A stretch of DNA of 43,033 nt from positions 1-43,033 of the forward strand of contig JAODMS010000183.1 in the NCBI GenBank assembly GCA_025464925.1, in the 5' to 3' direction. The notes under the pieces were generated by a model. That model had not been told where the DNA came from, made no database searches, and saw nothing but the letters and a program-made list of their open reading frames with translations. How positions within the stretch are numbered: the stretch's first letter is position 1; each line of letters begins with the position of its first letter. Both the position numbers and the translations under genes were made by a program. This stretch comes from Arthrobacter sp. Its GTDB lineage: Bacteria > Actinomycetota > Actinomycetes > Actinomycetales > Micrococcaceae. Positions 8,263 to 14,802 of the stretch are shown here, piece by piece.

Positions 8263-8308
8263 GCCCAGGAGGACGACGGCGGGAAGTTCCGCCGTCGTCC
8301 TCCTGGGC
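8263..8308. terminator. Strong bidirectional terminator hairpin
   Basis: Arms 8263-8282 and 8289-8308 form a perfect 20-bp stem with loop GAAGTT. It lies between the alpha-galactosidase and the convergent membrane-protein gene and probably ends both. Its inner 30 bp match the hairpin at 22699-22728 at 28 of 30 positions. Confidence 0.85.
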
Positions 8309-8337
8309 GCTGGTGAGCACGGGTGTCAGCCAGCGCA

Positions 8338-8793
8338 TCAGTCGCCGCCGCCGCCACCACCGCCATCGCCACCGTCGCCTCCGCCGCAGTCACCCGGGCT
8401 CCCGCCGTCGCCGTAGTAACCGCCTGATCCGGAGTCCCGGGACCGGGAGCGCGGCTTCATCACCCCGAACAACAGCACACCGGCCGCCTCCGGGTCACCT
8501 CCGGCGCCGGCAAACGCGGCCCGTCGGCTCACACCCAGGCGCCGGATAGTAAACAGGAACACGGCGAAGGACAGGACGAGCCCGCAGAACCCGGCCCACG
8601 CCGCGCCGGCGTCGTCCTCCAATCCGAAAGCACCCAGGATAAATCCTCCGAGGACCAGCCCGACCGGAACAGCAAGGAGCAGCCGGAGGGCCAGCCGCCA
8701 GCGCAGCCTGGTCTTTGACACAGGCAGCGGCTTCAAGCGTCCGCTCCCGGTTCCTCGGCGCACCCCTCGCGCCGCGATCTTCGACTTTGCCAT
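8338..8793 (-). CDS. Small membrane protein with glycine/aspartate-rich tail, function unknown
   Basis: A 151-residue protein that I do not recognise as a named family. The first ~30 residues are basic. Two hydrophobic segments follow at about residues 34-57 (LALRLLLAVPVGLVLGGFIL) and 64-82 (AAWAGFCGLVLSFAVFLFTI). After an Arg-rich stretch comes a low-complexity tail of about 30 residues, nearly all Gly, Asp and Ser and ending in GGGGGGGD. Tails like this occur in small actinobacterial membrane proteins of unknown role. It converges on the alpha-galactosidase across the shared terminator, and its upstream region is shared with the ArsR gene. The tail is GC-rich and repetitive, which favours slippage during sequencing or replication. 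Confidence 0.7.
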   Translation of the reverse strand: MAKSKIAARGVRRGTGSGRLKPLPVSKTRLRWRLALRLLLAVPVGLVLGGFILGAFGLEDDAGAAWAGFCGLVLSFAVFLFTIRRLGVSRRAAFAGAGGDPEAAGVLLFGVMKPRSRSRDSGSGGYYGDGGSPGDCGGGDGGDGGGGGGGD

Positions 8794-8867
8794 CTGCCCT
8801 CCCGGACACCGAAACTCGTGGTGACCTGCCTTTATCAGGCGCGGTCATGGTCCCGCTCGCATCCTAT

Positions 8868-8890
8868 GTGACTTCCGTTGTGACTTCCGT
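8868..8890. repeat. Short tandem repeat
   Basis: GTGACTTCCGT occurs twice (8868-8878 and 8880-8890), separated by one T, giving a 12-bp period. It lies between the membrane-protein start and the ArsR promoter. A regulator-binding direct repeat is possible; chance is not excluded. Confidence 0.5.
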
Positions 8891-8935
8891 CCGGAGCGCT
8901 CGCAGAATTGGCGGCGTCTGTCCGCCCTGAACCCA

Positions 8936-8964
8936 TTGACACGGCCCCAGGGCGGCCCTATTCT
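8936..8964 (+). promoter_or_regulatory. ArsR-gene promoter, probably giving a leaderless transcript
   Basis: A consensus -35 TTGACA (8936-8941) and -10 TATTCT (8959-8964) are 17 bp apart. Transcription would start about 8971-8973, at the ATG itself (8973), and no Shine-Dalgarno sequence lies in between. Confidence 0.75.
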
Positions 8965-8983
8965 ACAACCAAATGGTTGTAGA
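8962..8983. promoter_or_regulatory. ArsR autoregulatory operator
   Basis: Perfect 10-bp arms TCTACAACCA (8962-8971) and TGGTTGTAGA (8974-8983) flank two A's. The palindrome covers the end of the -10 box, the likely transcription start and the start codon, so binding would block initiation. Confidence 0.8.
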
Positions 8984-9305
8984 TCAGCTGAGTGACCCCG
9001 AACTCGACCGCCTGTTCCAGGCGTTCGCCGACGCGACCCGGCGCGACATCGTCGCTCGGGTCACGGCCGGCGAGTATTCGGTGTCCGGGCTCGCGGCGCT
9101 GTACGCGATGAGTTTCGCCGCCGTGCAAAAGCACGTGGCGGTGCTGGAGCGCGCATCCCTTGTCACGAAGGAGAAGCGCGGAAGAGAGCAGATCGTGCGG
9201 GTCCACCGCGAAGGCTTGCGAAAAGCCCAGCGGCTGCTTGATGAATACGAGACGATCTGGCGGCAGCGCGCCGATCGGATCGCGGACATTCTCGCTGCAG
9301 GATAG
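8973..9305 (+). CDS. ArsR-family winged-helix regulator
   Basis: A 110-residue small regulator. LSDPELDRLFQAFADATRRD is the usual start of this subfamily, and SVSGLAALYAMSFAAVQKHV forms the helix-turn-helix with recognition helix around residues 48-62. A wing follows (KEKRGREQIVRVH). No ArsR-type CxC metal motif is present, so this is the non-metal type often paired with SRPBCC genes. The next gene is exactly such a protein and starts 13 bases after the stop. The start codon sits inside a perfect palindrome and directly at the predicted transcription start, which implies autorepression and leaderless translation. Confidence 0.92.
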   Translation: MVVDQLSDPELDRLFQAFADATRRDIVARVTAGEYSVSGLAALYAMSFAAVQKHVAVLERASLVTKEKRGREQIVRVHREGLRKAQRLLDEYETIWRQRADRIADILAAG

Positions 9306-9318
9306 GAAGGGTTTCACC

Positions 9319-9816
9319 ATGACGGTTATCAGTTCGGTCAAGAATCCCGAGGCACTGAGCCTCACCTTCGTCGCCGAGTTCGACGCCAGCGTGGAGCGGG
9401 TGTGGCAACTCTGGGAGGACCCGCGCCAGCTCGAGCGTTGGTGGGGGCCGCCCACCTGGCCTGCGACCTTCGAGAAGCACGAGTTCACGCCCGGCGGCAC
9501 GGTCAGCTACTACATGACGGGTCCCGAGGGAGAGAAGAGCCGCGGCTGGTGGCGGATCACGGACATCCAGGCACCACACCGGCTGGAGTTCGACGACGGC
9601 TTTGCCGACGAGAACGGGGATCCGACAGGCGACTTGGGCGCGACCCACGGCATCGTGACGCTCGAGGCGGTCGGTGACCGCACCCGGATGACCGTCCTGT
9701 CGACGTTCGAAGCCGAGGAGCAGCTGGAACAGATGCTCGCCATGGGCATGGAGGAAGGCATGAAACAGGCGATCGGTCAGATCGACGCCATCCTCGCGGA
9801 ATCCGTTACCCGCTGA
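9319..9816 (+). CDS. SRPBCC (AHSA1-like) domain protein
   Basis: A 165-residue START/Bet v 1-like ligand-cavity protein of the AHSA1 group. Diagnostic segments are LTFVAEFDASVERVWQLWED, ERWWGPPTWPATF, FTPGGTVSYYMTGPEG, GWWRITDIQAPHRLEFDDGF and the C-terminal amphipathic helix GMEEGMKQAIGQIDAIL. The ATG at 9319 follows GGAAGG at a good distance; in-frame extension upstream would overlap the ArsR gene and has no ribosome site. It is co-transcribed with the ArsR regulator. In such pairs the SRPBCC protein is thought to bind a small hydrophobic molecule, but the ligand here is unknown. Confidence 0.88.
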   Translation: MTVISSVKNPEALSLTFVAEFDASVERVWQLWEDPRQLERWWGPPTWPATFEKHEFTPGGTVSYYMTGPEGEKSRGWWRITDIQAPHRLEFDDGFADENGDPTGDLGATHGIVTLEAVGDRTRMTVLSTFEAEEQLEQMLAMGMEEGMKQAIGQIDAILAESVTR

Positions 9817-9823
9817 CCCGGCA

Positions 9824-9862
9824 GGGAATTGCCCGTCCGGCGGCGCTCGGACGGGCAATCCC
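9824..9862. terminator. Terminator hairpin after the ArsR-SRPBCC pair
   Basis: A 12-bp stem, ATTGCCCGTCCG (9828-9839) with CGGACGGGCAAT (9848-9859), is extended by GGG/CCC across a one-base bulge. It starts about 8 bases after the SRPBCC stop and also faces the convergent protease gene. Confidence 0.75.
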
Positions 9863-10008
9863 GGTGTCAGCCAGTTCAGTGGAGTGCTGCTTGCCCGATC
9901 CAACAAGGGCGGGATGAGGATCGGCAGCCCAGCGATTGCAATGACGACGCCCATCCCCGTCGTCGCATGCGTGGCGGATGTGCCTTCCGCGTTGGCCTGG
10001 ACCAGTCC

Positions 10009-10752
10009 TTATATGCCGGTGATGGACTGGATCCAACCGCGGCTGCTGGTGAGGTTTGCGTAGTTGGAACCGGCATGGATGTTGGAGCCGGGATCGGCCT
10101 CGTCGCCGGTGGAACAGACGCCGACTATCTCACCGTCAACAATCAGCGGGCCGCCGGAATCTCCGTGGTTTGAGGCGCCGTTGATGCCGCGGACGTGGAT
10201 TGCCGGGCCGCCGTAGGCATCGGTGGACGCGTGAGTAACGGAAACGTCTGCCTCGTATAAGCGCTTCGCGGGCCGTTGGTCGGCTCTGAGGCCGTAGCCC
10301 ATGATGGTTCCGGAGTCCGCGGCACCGGGGTGGTAACCGGCGCTCAGGTCTGGGTAGGACCTGAGTTTGTGGGGTGAGGAGAGGTGAACCAGCCCTACGT
10401 CTCCGGCCGGGGATCCCGCGACCTGGTCGGCAGTCGTAGGCTTGCCCCGGTCTAGTGTGCTGTTGCTGTAGTAGACGGACATCGCGGAAATCCCCGACAC
10501 GCAATGTCCGGCGGTGAGCACCCAGGATTCGGATATGGCCACGCCGGTGCATCCGTGCCGTTCCCCCCTGGCCACAAAGTGCAGCTGCACAGCCCAGCTT
10601 GTGCGGTCCGCCCTCTCTCCGCCGACGATCAGCGTTGAGGCGTCGGGCCAGGAAGGGGCACCGGCGGTGGCCGCAGCCGCGGAGGAGGTGCCGGTGGCCG
10701 CTAACAGACAGGTGATGAGACCGGAAATTGCGGATTTAAGGACTTTGCCCAT
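10009..10752 (-). CDS. Secreted trypsin-like serine protease (S1)
   Basis: A 247-residue preproprotein. A Sec signal peptide covers about residues 1-29 (KSAISGLITCLLAATG, then an Ala-rich cleavage region). IVGGERAD at about residue 42 is the classic mature N-terminus, leaving a propeptide of about a dozen residues. The catalytic triad is H83 (LTAGHC), D118 (AGDVGLVHL) and S199 (GDSGGP). AAGGAAAC precedes the ATG. It stands alone, divergent from the LssY_C-type gene, and faces the terminator at 9824-9862. It is probably an extracellular protease used for nutrition. Confidence 0.92.
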   Translation of the reverse strand: MGKVLKSAISGLITCLLAATGTSSAAAATAGAPSWPDASTLIVGGERADRTSWAVQLHFVARGERHGCTGVAISESWVLTAGHCVSGISAMSVYYSNSTLDRGKPTTADQVAGSPAGDVGLVHLSSPHKLRSYPDLSAGYHPGAADSGTIMGYGLRADQRPAKRLYEADVSVTHASTDAYGGPAIHVRGINGASNHGDSGGPLIVDGEIVGVCSTGDEADPGSNIHAGSNYANLTSSRGWIQSITGI

Positions 10753-11045
10753 GGTTCGTTTCCTTCACTGAGGAGGCACACGGCCGGCAATTGCCGCAAG
10801 GGTGCGCTGTTCCGATCGCTGGGTGCGGGAACCAGGGGTGCGCCGGGAAAGGCCGTAAGAAAAGGGGGAAGATATTCCCCGAGCTGATGATGGCAGGGAA
10901 CCTCCCGGTGCCGGAAACGGATCAAAATCAGTATGTTCCCCCCAGCGGACGCCCAGCAAGACAAGGGTTCGATCCAAAACCACTAACCTTGGAGTAGGTC
11001 CCGGAACCGCCGGGCGGTGCTCGGGAAACGCAGGGAGGAAATGCA

Positions 11046-12020
11046 ATGAACAATGCGGCAGCCTCCGGCGGGGCGCTCTCGCCCGAACCTGCCGGAGCCG
11101 CGGGTCCTCCGGCCGGTCAGGCTCCCCGGGAGCCGGATCACGCCCGGCCGCCCAGCGCCAAGGCGCGTTGGAGCAGTCGCTGGGCTACCGTCGTCGCCGT
11201 TCTGCAGCGCTTGCTGTACGTGCTGGTCACCGTTGCCGTCGGCTGGGCGGTCTACTACTTTCTGCTCGCCCGCCTGGCCCGGGGGCCGGAGCAGCTATGG
11301 GTGTTCCTGCCGGTGTGGCTGATCGCCGCGTATGCGCTCCTGCCCCGCATCCACAAGATCCTCAGCAGCCTCTACATTCCTGATTACTTCATCGGACGTG
11401 CCCGCCCCGGCGACGGCGTGCTGGGCGATCCGGTGAACTTGGCGGTCATCGGTCCCGAGCGAGAGCTGCGGGCGGCGATGATGACGGCAGGCTGGACCGA
11501 GGCCGATCCCATCACTCCGGCCACCGCCTGGCGGACCCTGACCTCCACGATGATGGGCCGCAGCTATCCGAAGGCTCCGGTCAGTTCGCTGTACGTCTTC
11601 GGGAAAAAGCAGGACATGGCCTTTCAGCGGGAAATCGATGGGAACCCCCGCAAACGCCACCACGTACGGTTCTGGAAATGCCCGGAGGGCTGGAAGCTTC
11701 CCGGCGGCTTCGACGTGGACTGGGTGGGTGCCGGCACCTATGACAAACGGGTGGGGCTCTCGCTCTTCACGTTCCAGATCACGCACAAGATCGCCGACGG
11801 CACTGATGAGGAACGCGACTTCATCATCGAGACGCTGCGAAAAGCGCACGCCGTGGAATCCGTGCATGTGATCCGGCATTTCTTCTCCGGCTACCATCAC
11901 CGCAACGGCGGGGGAGACGCCATCCGCACCGACGGCCACCTGCCGATCATCGATCTCCTCCCGCGGCCTGTTTCCGGGGACGACGGCGGCGCCGGAACCG
12001 CATCGAGGCGCCACCCGTAG
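11046..12020 (+). CDS. LssY C-terminal-domain membrane protein
   Basis: A 324-residue protein with a disordered Pro/Ala-rich N-terminus (1-50), two membrane segments (about 58-78 LQRLLYVLVTVAVGWAVYYF and 87-102 LWVFLPVWLIAAYALL), and a soluble domain that resembles the LssY_C family. Segments there include RELRAAMMTAGWTEADPITP, SSLYVFGKKQDMAFQ, HHVRFWKCPEGW, and HKIADGTDEERDFI. GGGAGGAA lies just before the ATG. The family often accompanies phosphatase or secretion genes and its molecular role is unknown. It ends 99 bases before cydA, so it may lead that operon. Family assignment is from memory of these motifs. Confidence 0.72.
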   Translation: MNNAAASGGALSPEPAGAAGPPAGQAPREPDHARPPSAKARWSSRWATVVAVLQRLLYVLVTVAVGWAVYYFLLARLARGPEQLWVFLPVWLIAAYALLPRIHKILSSLYIPDYFIGRARPGDGVLGDPVNLAVIGPERELRAAMMTAGWTEADPITPATAWRTLTSTMMGRSYPKAPVSSLYVFGKKQDMAFQREIDGNPRKRHHVRFWKCPEGWKLPGGFDVDWVGAGTYDKRVGLSLFTFQITHKIADGTDEERDFIIETLRKAHAVESVHVIRHFFSGYHHRNGGGDAIRTDGHLPIIDLLPRPVSGDDGGAGTASRRHP

Positions 12021-12119
12021 CTTCCGCTCTGGCCCGTGGTGAGCAACGGGCGTACGGTGATAATCAGGTGCATTTCGCGACTCATGGACTTCTTCCGAAG
12101 CGAAGCGAAGGCGGTGCAG

Positions 12120-13484
12120 ATGCTGCTGGAAACGGCTCTGGACGTTCAGCCCGTTGACCTCATGGCCGCCCGGCTGCAGATGGCGCTGTCCCTCGGATGG
12201 CATATCGTCATTGCGTGTTTCGGTGTGGGGATGCCGGCCATTACTGCCCTTGCGGAGTGGCGCGGCCACCGCACCGGGGATCCGAACTACGGGTTGCTGG
12301 CCAGGCGGTGGGCGAAGGCCATGGGTGTTCTGTTCGCCGTCGGCGCGGTCTCCGGGACCATCCTGTCCTTCGAGATGGGGCTGCTCTGGCCGGGGATGAT
12401 GGGTGTCTACGGGGAAGTGATAGGGCTTCCCTTCACCCTCGAAGGGATCGCCTTCTTCATCGAGGCCATCTTTCTCGGCATCTACCTCTACGCCTGGGAC
12501 CGGCTTTCGCCCAGGCTGCACCTGCTGACCGCCATTCCGGTACTTGTTGCCGGCGTCGCCAGCGCTTTCTTCGTGGTCACCGCGAATGCGTGGATGCAGC
12601 AACCCACGGGGTTCGATGTGGCGAACGGCCGCATCCTCTCGGTAGACCCTGTCGCGGCCATGTTCAATCCCGCCACCCCGACCCAGACCGTGCACATGAT
12701 CCTCGCAGCCTTCATGGTTGCCGGGTTCGGAATGGCCAGTGTTTATGCCATCGCCCTGTTGCGGGGGCGCAGGGACCGATATCACACGCTTGGTTTCCTG
12801 ATTCCCTTTGCGGTGGCAGCCGCCATCACCCCGGTGCAGATCGGCGTAGGAGACTGGGCCGCGCACTTCGTGGCCGACAACCAGCCGGTCAAACTCGCCG
12901 CCATGGAAGGCATCTTCGAGACCCAGCGCGGTGCGCCCCTGCACGTCGGCGGCATCGTGATCGACGGTGAGATGCAGTACGCCGTGGAAATTCCCTACGG
13001 CCTGTCCCTGCTGGCACACTTCGATCCGAATGCCGCGATCATGGGACTGAACGAGGTCCCCGAGGACCAACGACCGCCCGTCAACCTGGTGCATCTGGCC
13101 TTCCAGGCAATGGTCGGCGCCGGATTCGGGCTGCTCGCTCTGTCCGTCTGGCTGGCCATCGCCTGGAAACGGCACAAGGCCCTCCCGCGCTCGCCATGGT
13201 TCCTCAGGGCAGCAAGCGGCTCGGGGATATTGGCCGTGCTGGCGCTGGAGGCCGGATGGGTCGTGACCGAGGTGGGGCGCCAGCCGTGGATTGTCTACGG
13301 GGTGATGCGCACCTCCGAGGCCGTCAATCCGGCACCGGGACTGTTGTACGGTTTCTTGCTCGTGGCCGTCGTCTACGCCCTCCTGACTGTGGCCACCATC
13401 TACGTGCTGCGCCGTCTGGCGCGGGACATACCGGTCCCGGTGGCTCCGCAGGAATCCGACGTTAGCGGCTACCGGATTACCTAG
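12120..13484 (+). CDS. cydA: Cytochrome bd oxidase subunit I (short Q-loop type)
   Basis: 454 residues from the ATG at 12120. CydA carries hemes b558, b595 and d and oxidises quinol. The b595 ligand is H28 (LGWHIV), the b558 ligands H192 (TVHMIL) and M331 (FQAMVGAG), and the quinol/proton residues E384 and R387 (TEVGRQPW). The H192-M331 distance is about 68 residues shorter than in E. coli CydA (H186-M393), showing a short Q-loop as in cyanide-insensitive oxidases. The chosen start places H28 near its usual position; ATG at 12084 and GTG at 12036 are possible longer starts. cydB follows after 10 bases. No cydDC is present. Confidence 0.93.
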   Translation: MLLETALDVQPVDLMAARLQMALSLGWHIVIACFGVGMPAITALAEWRGHRTGDPNYGLLARRWAKAMGVLFAVGAVSGTILSFEMGLLWPGMMGVYGEVIGLPFTLEGIAFFIEAIFLGIYLYAWDRLSPRLHLLTAIPVLVAGVASAFFVVTANAWMQQPTGFDVANGRILSVDPVAAMFNPATPTQTVHMILAAFMVAGFGMASVYAIALLRGRRDRYHTLGFLIPFAVAAAITPVQIGVGDWAAHFVADNQPVKLAAMEGIFETQRGAPLHVGGIVIDGEMQYAVEIPYGLSLLAHFDPNAAIMGLNEVPEDQRPPVNLVHLAFQAMVGAGFGLLALSVWLAIAWKRHKALPRSPWFLRAASGSGILAVLALEAGWVVTEVGRQPWIVYGVMRTSEAVNPAPGLLYGFLLVAVVYALLTVATIYVLRRLARDIPVPVAPQESDVSGYRIT

Positions 13485-13494
13485 GAGAACCCCG

Positions 13495-14514
13495 ATGCCG
13501 CTCGCCGAAATCCTTCTGGCAGCCATGTGGATCTGCCTCACCGCCTATGCCTTGTTCGGCGGGGCAGATTTCGGCGGAGGTTTCTGGGATCTGATCGCCG
13601 GCAGGGCAGAGACCGGCCGGCCGCAGCGGAACCTCATCGAGCACTCCATCGGCCCCATCTGGGAGGCCAACCATGTATGGCTGATCTTTGTCATCGTCCT
13701 GGCCTGGACGGGCATGCCGTCAGTCTTTGCCGCCATCTCCTCAAGCCTCTACATTCCCCTGACCCTCGCCGCCCTCGGCAACATCGCCCGCGGCTCTGCT
13801 TTCGCCTTTCGCAAAGTCAGCACCGAGCTGTGGCAACAACGCCTCTTCGGCGCCACCTTTGCGGCATCCTCCGTGCTGACGCCGTTCTTCCTCGGCACGG
13901 TCGCCGGGGCCCTGGCTTCGGACCGGGTCCCGCCGGGCATCGCCGGGGGACACCCGATCTGGAGCTGGGTGAACCCCACATCCATGGCCAGCGGCCTGTT
14001 TGCCATCGGCACAACGGCCTATCTGGCTGCCGTGTACCTGACCCAGGACGCAAGGCGGGTCGGGAACCCCACGCTCGTGGCCGCCTTTCGGTCCAGGGCA
14101 CTGGCTGCCGGATGTGTCATGGGAGTCCTGGCCGTGGCCGAACTGATTGTCCTGAGCATGGACGCGCCCCAGTTGTTTCGGGAGCTGACCGCCGGACAGG
14201 CCCTTCCTTTCACCATCGTGTCTGCTGCTGCAGGAGCCGCCTCGCTGGTGCTGATGTGGCGCCAGTCCTTCCTGGCGGTGCGGCTCTCCGCCGCGCTGGC
14301 CGTTACCGCCCTTCTCTGGGGCTGGGGTATCGGCCAGTACCCCGAGATTTTGCCCGGCGCGACCGTGGACGAGGTGGCGGCAACCGAAGCTGTGCTGAGC
14401 GCGAACCTCATCGCCATTGTGGTGGCCGGAATCCTGGTAATTCCCTCCCTGTGGTGGCTCTACGCCCTGTTCCAGCGCGATCAGCGGCCGGCGGAAACCG
14501 TGACCGATCAGTGA
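13495..14514 (+). CDS. cydB: Cytochrome bd oxidase subunit II
   Basis: A 339-residue integral membrane subunit with about eight to nine hydrophobic segments. The N-terminal signature YALFGGADFGGGFWDLIAG and the segment IGPIWEANHVWLIFV are typical of CydB. It partners CydA in the membrane to reduce oxygen at low tension or under cyanide or nitric oxide stress. AGGAG stands before the ATG, and the gap to cydA is only 10 bases. No small CydX-like reading frame or cydDC transporter genes follow; the next 288 bases have no gene I can support. Confidence 0.93.
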   Translation: MPLAEILLAAMWICLTAYALFGGADFGGGFWDLIAGRAETGRPQRNLIEHSIGPIWEANHVWLIFVIVLAWTGMPSVFAAISSSLYIPLTLAALGNIARGSAFAFRKVSTELWQQRLFGATFAASSVLTPFFLGTVAGALASDRVPPGIAGGHPIWSWVNPTSMASGLFAIGTTAYLAAVYLTQDARRVGNPTLVAAFRSRALAAGCVMGVLAVAELIVLSMDAPQLFRELTAGQALPFTIVSAAAGAASLVLMWRQSFLAVRLSAALAVTALLWGWGIGQYPEILPGATVDEVAATEAVLSANLIAIVVAGILVIPSLWWLYALFQRDQRPAETVTDQ

Positions 14515-14802
14515 GGTTTCACCCGAAGCCAGCCGGGACTGGTCGTGTCGCGACTGCCTTTACGGCCCCACGGCCGGGCGCTTCAGCCTCGAGCAGGCGG
14601 CCTGGGATGCCGCAGGTGGGATATCGGTGGCTCCCCACCCGGCTGATCGTCAGAGGATCCACGGCCCGTGCGCCAGCGACGAGGCCTGCCTAGCCATTCC
14701 CCGAAAAGAATCCGGGAAGAAGAAACGGCCAACTGGTGTCCGCCGCCCGGTGGCGCGCAGACTCCCACCGCACCTGGCACTACATCGTGACAGAGGGACC
14801 TC
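14515..14802. other. Intergenic region between cydB and the beta-galactosidase
   Basis: 288 bases without a supported gene. A stop-free stretch in one forward frame has no credible start or family signature. No LacI-type half-site like those at 2534-2628 is visible, so the beta-galactosidase is probably not under the same repressor. Confidence 0.5.

Noticed and set aside
10865..10880. GGGGAA...TTCCCC palindrome between the protease and LssY_C genes
   Set aside because: Only 6-bp arms and no promoter boxes placed sensibly around it.
11295..13541. A 748-codon open frame on the minus strand opposite cydA and the LssY_C gene
   Set aside because: It is antisense to clear membrane-protein genes, its product is His/Gly/Arg-rich with no motif, and it has no ribosome site. 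It is a product of high GC content.
14515..14802. Stop-free stretch between cydB and the beta-galactosidase as a small gene
   Set aside because: No usable start with a ribosome site and no recognisable family; kept as intergenic.
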